A DNA stretch of 64,000 nt from Lichenostomus cassidix (taxonomy: Eukaryota > Chordata > Aves > Passeriformes > Meliphagidae), in the NCBI GenBank assembly GCA_008360975.2, contig CM039183.1, positions 77,577,850 through 77,641,849 on the forward strand, given 5' to 3'. The position numbers and the translations under genes were made by a program. Below are positions 46,366-58,100 of the stretch, one piece after another. Under the pieces are notes generated by a model that had not been told where the DNA came from, did not search any database, and was given only the letters and a program-made list of their open reading frames with translations. Positions within the stretch are counted from its first letter, which is position 1, and each line of letters starts with the position of its first letter.

Positions 46366-47175
46366 AGGGAAATATCAGAGAAGAAAATATTAGGAGCAGC
46401 AAAGTTTTGGTCTTTCCGTTTTTCCCTTATGAAACCCTTTCCAGTGCCAGCGTGCCTGGAGCTCAAGGCACTTTAGATCTCTCAACCCTAACCCTAAGCG
46501 TAACCCTAATCCTAGCCCTAGTTAATTACCCTAGCGAACAATGTGGAGATGTCCAAGTCAGAACAATGCAGGAGCAGTAATGCTGGTGGCTTGCTGAGAT
46601 CATCTTGTGTGGCCATTACCAGAGCCACTGTTCCTGGAGCTCGAGCTTCTTTAAAGTTCTCAACCCTAACCCTAGCAGTTACACTCACTGCAGCCCTGGT
46701 TATTTACCTGAGCGCAACATTTCGGGTTCTCCTGCTAAAAAAAAAGCGTGTAGTAATGATGAGCCTTACCGTGATTGCCTTGGCAATCACTTTCCAGTGC
46801 CAACGTTCCTGGAGCTCGAGGCTCTCTAGATCTCTCAACCCTAACTATAGGCGTAACCCTAACCCTAGCCCTAGTTAATTACCTGCACCGAAGACCTGGG
46901 GTACTTCAGCTCAGAAAAAAGTAGGAGCAGCAATGTTGGGGCCTTTCCATTACTCTCTTGGCAAGCCCTTTCCAGCACCTGTGTACCTGGACATCGATCC
47001 TCTTTAGTTCTGTCAAGCCTAATCCTAGTCCCTGATGGCATCTTGGCATGGGGCCAAGGGGTACTCATCACCATAAACGGCTCAGATTAAAAGGCGTACA
47101 GTTGGCAATGATGGCATCTATTAAGCCCCTTTGATCCAGGGTTTAACTCAAGGTTCTCTGGTGCTCTTTCTTATT
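46366..47175 (-). repeat. satellite block A' (C-rich on +, four to five units)
   Basis: Landmarks are at 46458, 46636, 46811 and 46989, with a decayed last copy near 47147. Spacing is 175-178 bp. The unit at 46989 has the same variant segment (47030-47068, CCCTGATGGCATCTTGGC...CCAAGGGG) as the unit at 44252 in block A. The array fades into unique sequence by about 47175. Confidence 0.82.
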
Positions 47176-49084
47176 GCAATGTAGAAATCCCTATCAGATA
47201 TAGTCAAGAGATGAAAATCACACTAAAGCTTTCTGCCAGAAATATCCAAATCAAATGCCCAAAAATGAACCACCTTTGGCAAATGATTAAATACAACATA
47301 GAATTCAACAATCAAGAACTTATCATAGCAGTACTCAGGGTTAATTTAGCATTTACCCAGGATAAACTTTGCCCAACCAGGAAAAAACCTTTAACCTTAC
47401 GAAATGCTGTTACCCAAAAGCTCCGGGCAAAGAGAAGTAGCAAAAGAAAGAGGCAGAGAGGAAGCCAGAACGAGAGAAGAGACCTAGAAAAACACACCTA
47501 GAGCTACCACCTTCTAGGACTGCAGTGGAGGCAGAACATGAACTCCACACAGGCTTCTAGGCTGTGACCATGTGCTGACCTCATGCTCCACCCTTAACAG
47601 CACCATGGCCTTCCTGTGCTTGCCCCTTTGGTGGGACTGCCAGTCACTTGGTCAGTCAGGGCCCCGGGTAGCACCGTCACCCCAAGAATCCAGGACGGAC
47701 AGCTCAGCCAGGCCATGGGGCCCCAAAGACTTCTCCTTGGAATTCTTCCCTTGCTCTGACTTGGGCACATTTGATAGCTGCAACGGCACGAGCTCATCCT
47801 TTCCCCTGGATCTGTGCTGAAAGGGAGCTCATGAGGTTTGCTAGTTTTGAGAGAGATGGGAATCAGCTTTAATTTAATTCTCTTTAATCTATTGGCAACT
47901 TTTAGAGGTAGTAGGCTAAAGGGAGGTTGCTCACTGTAACACTATTATTTGCACTGCGATTTCGATGGAGTTTGAAACTGCTTACACTTTTGGAGAGCTT
48001 TCCAACAACTTTCAAATACCTCTTTCGAATCATATACTGGGAAGGGATAGAATGTGGTGATCCTGACCAAGAGGTCACTGTACATCAAGCAGCTGGTGGT
48101 CCACACAGCAGGTAACCCAGATGAATGTCCATACAAGCTGAAACCAAAACTCTCTTTAAAAAGCAAATATATCTGAAACAAACAGCATCATACAATGGAA
48201 AAGGCTCATCAACTCAGGCAAAAAATGTGGATGCATGGACTAAAAAGGGAATTTTAGAGTTATTTTGAACACAGGATGAGGTTTAGCCTTATTTTAGCAC
48301 TTCTTTCTCTTGTAAAGATGCAAATGAATGCATAACCCTTAATTTCCACAGCACAGCTAAAATGTTGCAACATGCAGAGAGGCATTTTATAAGTACCAGA
48401 AATCCAAAAGGGAAATAGCAGTATAATTAAATAAGGGCACTCCACTGTGCAAATAGGCTGCCCATATGCCCATCTTGTTTTGTTTCTGAGTGTCCACACA
48501 GTTATTCACAGGTTTGCTTTAAAAAATATGTGTGTAAATTGAAGCCTGCCAAAAGGAGGAACAAGTAGCAGTCTGGGGAAGAAGAAGGCTCCCTTGTCTA
48601 TCTATCTTTACCTTTTGCTGTGCCTCATGGATTGATTTGCATATATACAAATATGGGTACTGACAATGGAAGGATAAGCGTCATGCTGAAAAGATGGATA
48701 GCATTGATACAATGGACAACTTGCCATTGCTACTGTTTGCTCATTTCTAGTCATTCTTCTAATCTCCATTTTGTGTAAAATGTCTGACTTCACACATTGG
48801 CTTATATATTACTATGGGAATTAGAGGACCAATTATTACATTGCTTGCATTATTTTGCTGTAATGCAAAGTTATGTTGCTTTGTACAGAGTGGGCTGGAG
48901 GGCAGAGCCAGGTAAGGATATTACTATTTTTATGTGACAGTACTTCACAGGAAGCCCAAAGATGAATCAGTGCCCTCTGGCAGGTTTTGTGTGAACACAG
49001 ACTGAAAAGATGATCCCTGCCTTCAAGTGCAATTTAGCTTTAAGGGTATTTTCACCTGAGCTCAGCCTGGAGCAGCAGTGAGTG
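47176..49084. other. non-coding flank with a GC-rich islet
   Basis: No known gene or repeat was recognised. A 96-codon frame at 47211-47501 (+) ends in a very basic stretch (LRAKRSSKRKRQRGSQNERR), which comes from purine-rich DNA. The stretch 47560-47830 is clearly richer in G+C than its surroundings and has frames of 82 (+) and 67 (-) codons without recognisable domains. It may be the remnant of an unidentified repeat or a processed sequence. Confidence 0.45.
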
Positions 49085-49185
49085 AAGATTCTTGCCTGGT
49101 AATGGGACTGGAGAGGTCTCAGTTCACATCCTGGCTCATCAGTACACAAATTATCATGACACTTTTTCTGGTTTCCACAGTAGGT
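49085..49185 (+). mobile_element. possible ancient tRNA-derived SINE fragment
   Basis: The segment 'actggagaggtctcagttca' leading to 'catcctggctc' resembles the tRNA-related part of old amniote SINEs (MIR/AmnSINE-like), with a B-box-like word AGTTCACATCC at 49121-49131. No clear tail or ends can be seen. This rests on a short resemblance only. Confidence 0.3.
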
Positions 49186-52100
49186 TTTTCATCCTATGTG
49201 AGGCACTCAGAGGCCTGGAAAGATGTCCTCTGTCAAGGACACGACAAATTCTGTAAGGCCAACATAACTAATCCCTGGGAAAGAAAACTCACATACTGTA
49301 CAGCCACTGGGGACATCTAAGAATCTTTGGGACTGTAGCAGGGTGAGGGATAAAGGGAAAAAAGAGAAAATCTTTCACAGGAAGATGAGGTTTTTGCTGC
49401 TGTCCTGGCTATCAGTCCCTGCCAGTGCTCTTTAGCAATTTTTTTCTATCGTTGGTCAATTCTGCTTCAGGTCTCAAAGGAGTTAAGTTGCTGCAAGTTT
49501 AGTGTATCAACTCCTCTGCAGAGGCAGGGTGACTTCAACTATCCCCTTTTCTGCCTAGCAGCAGCAGAAGTATAGGTCAGGAAATCACCATCCACATCAG
49601 TTCACATTATTTACAGTCTGTGATGCCAGCTCCTTGATTTCCAGGTCAAAAGATGAGTAAAAAGCAGGGAGTAAGAGAAAACAGTGTATTGCAGTGAAAG
49701 TGGAAGCTGGGGAGAAGCTAAAAATACTGGGGCAGATCTACCAAAAAAAGGGAAGAGCAGCAGAGGGGCTGTGGACTTGGGGGAGGCTTGTCCAGGGATA
49801 GGGGGCCAGGATCCCACAGTGTGGATAATATAGTACAAGGAGGAAACAACAACATGGTCCTGAGATTATTATGGTGGAGGAACAGGGAAAACCAGGTCTC
49901 ATGTGAATATATTTTTAAAATTAGTTCAAAGACACTTTCTATTGTACTAAATACAGAATATTAATGGAGAAATACGCGTTGCCATTCACCCAGGCTCATT
50001 ATGCACAGCTTCCTTTTGAGGGTGATTCTTGTCATCTAATCATTTGTGGCACACTATAAGATTGGGGTTTATGAGATAAAAAAATTACAGTTTTTTTCTG
50101 CACTTTAGGCCCTAAATTAGAGTTTGCAATTGAGAAAAATTGAAGATGCACTTGGTAAAGAAAATAGTCCAAACCAGACTCCAGAACAGACAATTTTTGC
50201 CTGATCCCTTCAGTGTTTCTAATTCAATCTTTTAATTTTCAGATCTTTCGGATCTAATTATATATTAATACTACCAGCTTTGAATTACAAATCTAAATCA
50301 CCAGCACTACAAGGATGACTGATAAATGTATTCTGGAATAAATTGCATGCTTTTCCTTCCTCAAACTCACACTCATTGGTCAGTGGGAGACAGAAGAGAA
50401 AAAAAAACAAGCCAAAGTACACTGTATCACGGAGGATTGTCGTTTATGGAGACGAACTACTCATATTCAGAGTAAGCTTAAATTATACACATACATTGAT
50501 ACAGAAATAGCTAATAATAGCTGTTGATTTTGGTTTTAATGAAAAGCATTAATTTTAAACTTTCCTTAATAGCATTAATAAAAATCAGCCCTAGTGAAGC
50601 ATTGTTGCTGCACTGGAAATCAGTTGCTCAAAATTTAATCCTGTTCCATTTCAGGCTCAAACTCACTGAACATCAGTGTGCAACAGCTCACTGTAAAGGC
50701 ATGGATAATGTATGGATGGCACATAAAGTATTGCAGGTCAGATTATTTGTCCTAACCTGAGTTACATGCTATGAAAGTGGTGTCCATTTCTTTTGATGTA
50801 ACTTTCTGTTATCTGGTGCAAAATTAATTAAGGATGTGACCATCATCTGGTGTAAATGGCTCAGATGCCTTTTTGTACTCCCTCAAAACAGACTGATTTC
50901 TCATTCCTACACAGTTCTGCCAGCAGACTCAACTTTTAGTGCCAGACTCTCAATTTTTAATTGCAGGGGTCTCTAATTCATTCCTCAGCACTAGCCAAGC
51001 CCAGCTTTTCCCTCTTTGTCTTTCCTCTCTTAACAACCCACTTAAATACATATTTTTGAAATGCAATCATCTTATTTTGATTTTTGAGCAGAGTGACGTT
51101 TGACTCCTTTGTATTCAGGTATGTACTATTTTTGTATTGCTCACTTTAGCACTGAGTAGTGAGAATTAGACTGGCAGAGTTGTAATTTTATGTCATCTTG
51201 CCAGAATAAACTTGAACAGCAGCTCTGCAATCTGAAAACAGCAGTACACAGCATGCCATGCAGTGGCTGCTTAAAACACTTACCAGGTGCTCAGTCCAAA
51301 CCATGTTTAAACCAAACAAATCTGTGCCAAAATTTAGAATGTGGGAGAATAAAAATTTTACTTCATTTTGACAATTCTTTGGCATTCTGTTTTTTCGGCT
51401 GACTGCAGTTTGTACACAGATGTTCGGGGGGAAAAAAACACGAGAAAAGGTACACAGGCAGTGACAGTTCACTGTCTCTTCTGATACAAGAATCAGGCAG
51501 TAGGAGATGAAAATAGCAGGTGGTAAATAGCAGATTCAGAATGAATAAAAGCCCTGTTTAAATTTGGCTGAAGATGTCTGACATAATCACAAGTTTATGG
51601 GAAAGACTGACTGACAGTGCATAAAAATAAATATGAAAAAAAAAGACACAGTTTTCCCTTGAGAAACAAGGCATGCATTTAAAAGAAAACAGCAGTTTCC
51701 TTAGCCCAGGGGAGGCAGGGCATGTCTGTCCGGCAGGGAGAATTTATGCACAGCCATTGCCCCCTGAGGATGTCGAGGACACTTAGGCCAGTGAAAAAGA
51801 TGACACCCATCCAAAACATTCACTGTATTTGCCTGTGAACTCTGGGGGTGGAGACCTGGCCAGGGTGATGTCCCTGACCCAGTTTAGTACTTGCAGAGGG
51901 CGTGCTTGGAGCTGGGCTGGAGCAAAGAGCAGTGTGAGAGTGCCCAGATGCAGCAGGAAAATCAAACGCCATGGCTTTTCCACTGGGGGTCCGTGTGACT
52001 GATGTGCTGACATCAACATGTTTTGTGTGACAGAAAGATGGGAAGAGGCTTGCACTTGGTTAAGGAAAAAGAAGGGAGATCTGTGCATTTTTTGTGATCT

Positions 52101-55100
52101 CAAAGTTGCTAATAAGCAGGCAAGCATTTATTGTGTCTCACCACAGCTTAGCAGGGCGCATTCCTCAAGAAAATTAGAGACTTTGACATCACCTTTCCCA
52201 GGTCTCCACACCCACAGGCTGCTAATTACTGACAAGCTGCAAAAGAGTTGGCAAAGAGAGCACCTTCAAATTGCAGACAGGCACTTTCCACTACTGCCAG
52301 CATGGAAATCATGAGGAATCGGGTTGCCCTGTGCTGTAAAGCTTTTCTGAAAGCTCAGGCTGAATTTGTTCAACTTTTCCTGGATTTGCAGCACTAACCC
52401 TTAGATGGTTTAGGACAATTTGTTTTACATAGCTCAGTTGCTCAATTGCTCTGTGGACAATTATTGAAAGATGCTGAAAGCCTTTTGATGCTTGCTGGAA
52501 ATGACACTGACGGGGAACTTCACAGTTTCCACAGAAAGCTTTGCAAACATGTCTTCTACAGCAGTTTGTTGTGATACAATAAATAGTAAAGAGTCTGAAA
52601 ATATCTAAACGGAAATAAAAAATACAAGCAGCCAGCAGCTCAAGTGTTGCCACACTAATACTTATAAACTCTAAATAAATAAAATAATAGTTCTCATTTT
52701 AGCTAATCACTGTGCTAGTGATGCCCAATTAGTCTAATAAATTGCCAGTAAAACAACTGAAAGCACCCATGCAATGATGCCTTTGTCTCTCCCTCCCAGG
52801 CATTTCACATGCAGAAATTTATTAAATGAAGACATAAAGCATGCATAATAATCCTTGGAACTCAATTGCTAATTTGCATAGAAAAATCAAACAAACAAAT
52901 AAATATATTTTGTATGCAATGCAGAGTTAAGAAAAGGCTGCAGTGTGGTATGGGATTGGATAGATTGTGTATTACAAAATTAAAAGGCAGAATGGATTGA
53001 AGGAGCTGAATGGACAATTAAATCTATGAACTAGGCTGAAGGTGGACTCAATGGGGCTGTAAGGCCAGCTGAAGTATCAGGACTATGCCACAGGACTGAT
53101 TTCTGTCAATACATGTGGGTGTTTATGAGCCTAAAAAACCTACGGTAACAGAAGTAAGTTAGAGAGCATTGTTAAGATTGAGAAGCCAAGCAAAGAAAAT
53201 TTAGGATCTGCCAAGACTAAGGTCATTGGAATATTTCTTATTTATAATATATCCCATGGCAGTCCCCCAGGATGTGTTCATACACCAGTTTCCCATAGGA
53301 CCCTTATCACACACCATTTTAGTACTGATCAGGAGTTACAGACACAAACAGAGCAACCCTTCAGCCCTTGCTCTGTTACAGGAGGAGGGTGATGGACACC
53401 ACTGTGGTCAGAACATGCTGGGTGGTGACTGGAGATGTGCCCTTATCCCAACCTTCCTGCTGTTGCCCAGAAGTGCCAAGTGAGTCATACAGCCTCACTT
53501 CTCAGTGGCTGCCACCAGCTCATGGTGCCTGGGATATGATTTACACAAGTACCAAGCACTTTGGAAGACAAGCTAAATCAGGCAGAGCTGCACCAGGTGA
53601 ACCAAGGGCAATTGTGCTGTTGATTTCATCAGGGTCAAACTCAGATCAACTCCTGCATTTCCTTCCAGACCTGAATTCAAGCAGGAACTACAGAGGAATA
53701 GGGGAAGAATGAAAAGATGGGCAATGAGAAATACACCATGTGCAATCCTGTCTCTTCATACAAAGCCAACCTATCTAGCTGGGAGATGGAACCATCTGAG
53801 GATGTCTAAATAGAGAGCCATAGACAAAGAATCAAGGTAAAAGGATTCATCTGCCTTAACTTAGGTGTTTAAAAGACTGACCTCTGAGCCTTAATAATAT
53901 AATAATATAATCCCTTAATAATGGAGAAAAATATGTAGTTCCATTAGTCTAAGCCAAGTGTTGCCTAAGATACACCTGTTGCCTGACCTCTTCCTCTCTG
54001 TTGACTACAGTGAGGCACTAAGGCAAATTTTGGCTTGGCATCTACTTTGAAATAACAGAAGAGCAAAGCAGCTGGTGTGGAAGTCCCAATGGCCACTCCA
54101 TATGCAGGCTGGAGTTTTGGTTTGGACTAGATTTATTCTGGCCCCTTAGACCAGCTTTCCTACCTAGAGCAGCTATTCCACCATAAGCACATTCCAAAAT
54201 TGCTTGAAGGATTTGTTTAGACTACTATGCCTTTCTAGAGATGGAAGCACATTTGATGCACACCTGGAACAGGGGTTTTGGTTAAGTTTCCTCCAGAAGG
54301 AATTCAGCTAAGCAGAACTGCTCTAAGAACTGAGCAGACAACAGACACAAGGATGAGATTTGCTTTAGAACTGCATCATTGCACAGATCATAAATACTGC
54401 TGTATATGCATAGTATCAACTCAGACTCAACTATTTAATTTTCAGATAAGTGAATACCAGGCTTAGTGACACAGATAATAAAACCCAATCATATTATTTT
54501 AACAAAATCAATCAAAACTATTTACATAGCTGCAATTATCACAAATCCTTTTGAAATGCTGTTTGTTCAACACATAAAATTTGCGGAGAACAAAATGAAA
54601 ACATAGAAATGGTATTTTTCGTTAGAAATTAATCAACTACAGGGGATTACTAGTCAAACTACAGGTTATCATTATAGACTAACTTTTCCTACAAATGTAA
54701 AAAGCAAAATCCTAATTCAGAGTCATAAATAACAGCATCGTAAGCAGAACTAGAAGGAAAGGCTCTTGATTGAGTATAGAGAACATTCAAATACAGATTC
54801 AATGCAATTTCTCTTTCTGTTTTCTTAGATGTAGTGGGAATGTGCACAAATTAGTCTCAGCTGTGACACTGAAGTATATTTCTTTATATTCACTGCAACT
54901 TTCCTGGGGAAATTCTGGCTCTGATCACAAAAGACCCCTTTATCATACTCAGCAGGGCCTAGATTTGTTCCTAAACTTCCCTTTCTAAGACTTAGTGTCT
55001 TTGGAACAGATTCCTTAAAACATTGCAGAACCAGCATCCTTTGAGCAGAAATAACAACAAATTCCCTGCTTAAGCTTTTCAAAATGTCTGTTAGTAAAGA

Positions 55101-58100
55101 ATATTTAACAGCTTACATAATTGCTATTGCTTAAGAGACCATCAGTGAGGACATGCAGGGCTTTTCCATTCTCATCAGAGATATCAAAAAACACCTGACT
55201 GCTCAGATGCTTGATCTGGTAACTTGGGTTATGCATTCCTGTGCTGAATCATGTAGGGAAGATGAATAGTATATTGTCAAGCCAGAGAAAGGGAAAAATA
55301 CAAGTATTTATGAGTGAAATTTATACCCAAGAAAATATAAATATTTTCCTGACAATTTTGTTTTATCTTTAGGTGCAGTTACTCCAAGTGATAACAAATT
55401 ATGAATAATGTGATATACCACTGCATGGAGACAAGCAGGACTTTCTTCTCCAACCAGCAAATCATCCAGTTAGATTACTGGCCAGTACTAGCTGGCCATG
55501 GCCAGTGTTGCCTATCAGGCTCAGAAGTTTCCTTTGTTCTGTTTGTGTGAGAGCTCTCTGTCCTAGAATTCTGCTTCCTAACAACCTGGTGCTCTCATAT
55601 CTAGGCCAGCAATCAAAGGCAACTTGAAAGATCCAGGGTGAGTTATGTTATTCTAAGGAATCTGATTAATTTTATAGCCCTGACAGAAGTTCATGCATCG
55701 AACAAGCCCCAGCTGTCACATTTTGTCACCTATTTCTGCTCTTAAACAATGGTATTATTCCAACTCAGTTGCAAAGTGTGGATGAAGAGCTTGAAGTGCT
55801 GAATCCATCTTTGTGCCTTTAAGGAGATTGTCTGGTATTTTCCTATTGCATTTTGTTTTTCTGTTTTCCTTTAATTCTTTTGTCCTTGGAACTTCAAAAT
55901 GTCTGTGAGCATTCTCCTAACAACAATCTCTAAGCAAACCCTGAGGATTATTTTTGTCTGTCTTCCCAGCCATGCAGGCAGTAGACATCTTCATTCTGAA
56001 ACCCTGAGCACCTGGAAGATTCCCCAGGGCTTCTACTGAGATGTATGACATGGCACACTGGCATTGTCCTCTCACTGTGGTTAGCACAGGCACAGGTTCC
56101 TGGAGTATTTTTACATTTCATTTTTGCATACAGTGTTTTACATGAGCCATTGGATGGTATAAAGCTTCTTGGAATGAGAAATAGAAGGGAACTTTTGTAA
56201 ATCCTGATGAATTCAGTGTTTTGGTTTAGAATATGATTCATTAAACAGCCCCAAACGGGAGTGGAGAAGTGAAATATAGCACAGAGGGAGGGAGTCAGGT
56301 GGTAATATGGAGGAGATCAGGAAAACCTCAAGATGCCATTGGTCAACAAGCCAGTGAAGCTAGAGATCCTAGCACCACTTTCCTAAATTCCCAGCTAGAT
56401 CAATTGGTCTAAGAAAAGGTGTTTTTTTTCTCCCTCCAAATATTTCTGTGGTTATTTGGAAGATAATAGCTCTAGTCCCTACAAAAATATCTCTTAAAGT
56501 CTTTGAAAATCATGTTAAGACAAGAATCACGGATGTGTTCTGCCACCGCCAAAGCTTTTCACAAGCTTTTTTTTTTTCCAGAGCATAAAACAATTCAGAC
56601 TAATGTTGCCAGCTTTTAGCTGTGAGCAGTTAAATCTGACCCTTTTCCCTCCCACTCCCCCAGTGGTGACTGCTCCCCTCCATCACACCAACACAAGGAC
56701 ACTGCTGACCTCAGAACAACTGTGCAAATAAGCAGGACTGCACAGTTTAGTTTGTTGAGATGGTCCCTTAGGATGTGGCTTGCTTTTAAAGGCAGGAGCT
56801 GAACTATCGTGAATCCATATCACCACTTTCCTAGGCTGCATAACCCAAAATTAGCCAGAAGAATTAGACTGCTGCTTGAGATATCATTGTCCATTTATAT
56901 ATTTCTTGCCACTCTTTACTTAAGGCATCTTGAACACTCAAGACACTTCATACTGTATCCATACCACAAAGCGTTAGCTCGCTGACTCCTAATACACATT
57001 TGAGGTCAATCTTATATTTGATGAATGATATATGTTCTGAAAACCAGACAGGACTTCAGTCCAGCTACCATTTCTAGACAAGATAATGAGTACAGGAAGG
57101 TGCAGCAGTGGGGCAGGACAGAGAGAGGACCACTTGAAACAGACCAGGATGTGTACCTGAGGTCACAAGAGACAAAGGTGAAACAGAGAAACCTCTAAAT
57201 GGAAGTGCTCATTTACAGCAACAAACCCCGACTGTCATGTGCCAAGTTCTTAATTGCATTTGTGCCATCTGCCATGGTTCAGCCTCAGCCAACAGCCCAG
57301 CCCCACTTAGCCACTCATTCACTCCCCTACCTGTAGGATCAGGGAGAGAATCGGAAAGATAAAAGGTAGAAAACTCAGAAGTTGAAATAAAGACAGCTCC
57401 ACAGGGAAAGCAAAGGCCATTCACACAAGCAAAGCTAAACAAGGAATGAATCCACTGCTTCCCATGGGGTGTGGGTGCTCAGCCATCTCCAGGAGAGCAG
57501 GGCCCCATCACACATAACGGTGACTTGGGAAGACAAACACTACAAATGTCCACTTACTCCTTCTTCCCCCCACTTTATGCACTGAGCATGATATTCATGA
57601 TCTGGAATATCCCTTTGGTCAGTTGGGGTCACCTGTCCCGACTATGTCTCCTCCCAACCTCTCAGGCACCCCCAGCCTCCTCCCCAGCATGGCAGTGCAA
57701 AAATCAGAAAAGGCCTTGGCTCTGTGTAATCCCTGCTCAGCAATAACAAAAACATCTCTGTATTATCAACCCTGTGTTCAGCACAAATCCAAAACACAGC
57801 CCTCTACCAGCCACTGTGAAGAAAACTAACTCCACCCGAGCAAAAACCAGCAGACCATGCAGCTGAGGTCTCTGCACTCTCGACAAAATAATTGTTGTTC
57901 AGTGTGGCCCAGCATCTCATGGCTGTGAGGACCAGAGTCTATCTTTTGAGAATTCTTTTCTTTTGCAGAAGTCACCACACTTACTGATGCAAAGGTTCAG
58001 GAGCCAAGTCAAACAAAGCACAGAAGCATGTGAAATGTTATTTATGCATCAGGATTTGGTTTAAGTAGCAGCCTTACATTTATGCATTATTACCAGCCGA

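Larger units (their letters stand above)
42863..47175. repeat. telomere-motif satellite array, ~177-bp unit
   Basis: A tandem array of about 18 units interrupted by three solo LTRs. The shared landmark GGAGCTCGAGGCTCTTTAGA (or its reverse complement) begins at about 43435, 44087, 44252, 44426, 44603 and 44780 (orientation A, CCCTAA on +). It recurs at 44901, 45072, 45249, 45429, 45880, 46057 and 46235 (orientation B, TTAGGG on +), and at 46458, 46636, 46811 and 46989 (A again). A degenerate copy lies near 47147. Spacing, after removing LTRs, is 165-180 bp and mostly 175-178. Most units contain AGATCTCTCAACCCTAACCC, a CTAGGCGTAA spacer, a second CCCTAACCCTAGCCCTAG run, the palindrome TTAATTA and a 100-bp body with CAGCTCAGAAAGATGCAGGA. 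The telomere runs are only two to three motifs long, so this is a satellite that includes telomere-like sequence and not a telomere. Outer edges are approximate. Confidence 0.92.

Noticed and set aside
44700..46500. True telomere or head-to-head chromosome-fusion site
   Set aside because: Telomere runs are only two or three motifs long and regularly separated by ~140 bp of other sequence. The inner junction is C-rich then G-rich, the wrong order for a fusion.
47211..47501. Small basic protein ending in an Arg/Lys-rich tail
   Set aside because: The basic tail comes from an AGA/AAG-rich DNA stretch. The rest has no resemblance to a known family, and there is no supporting context.
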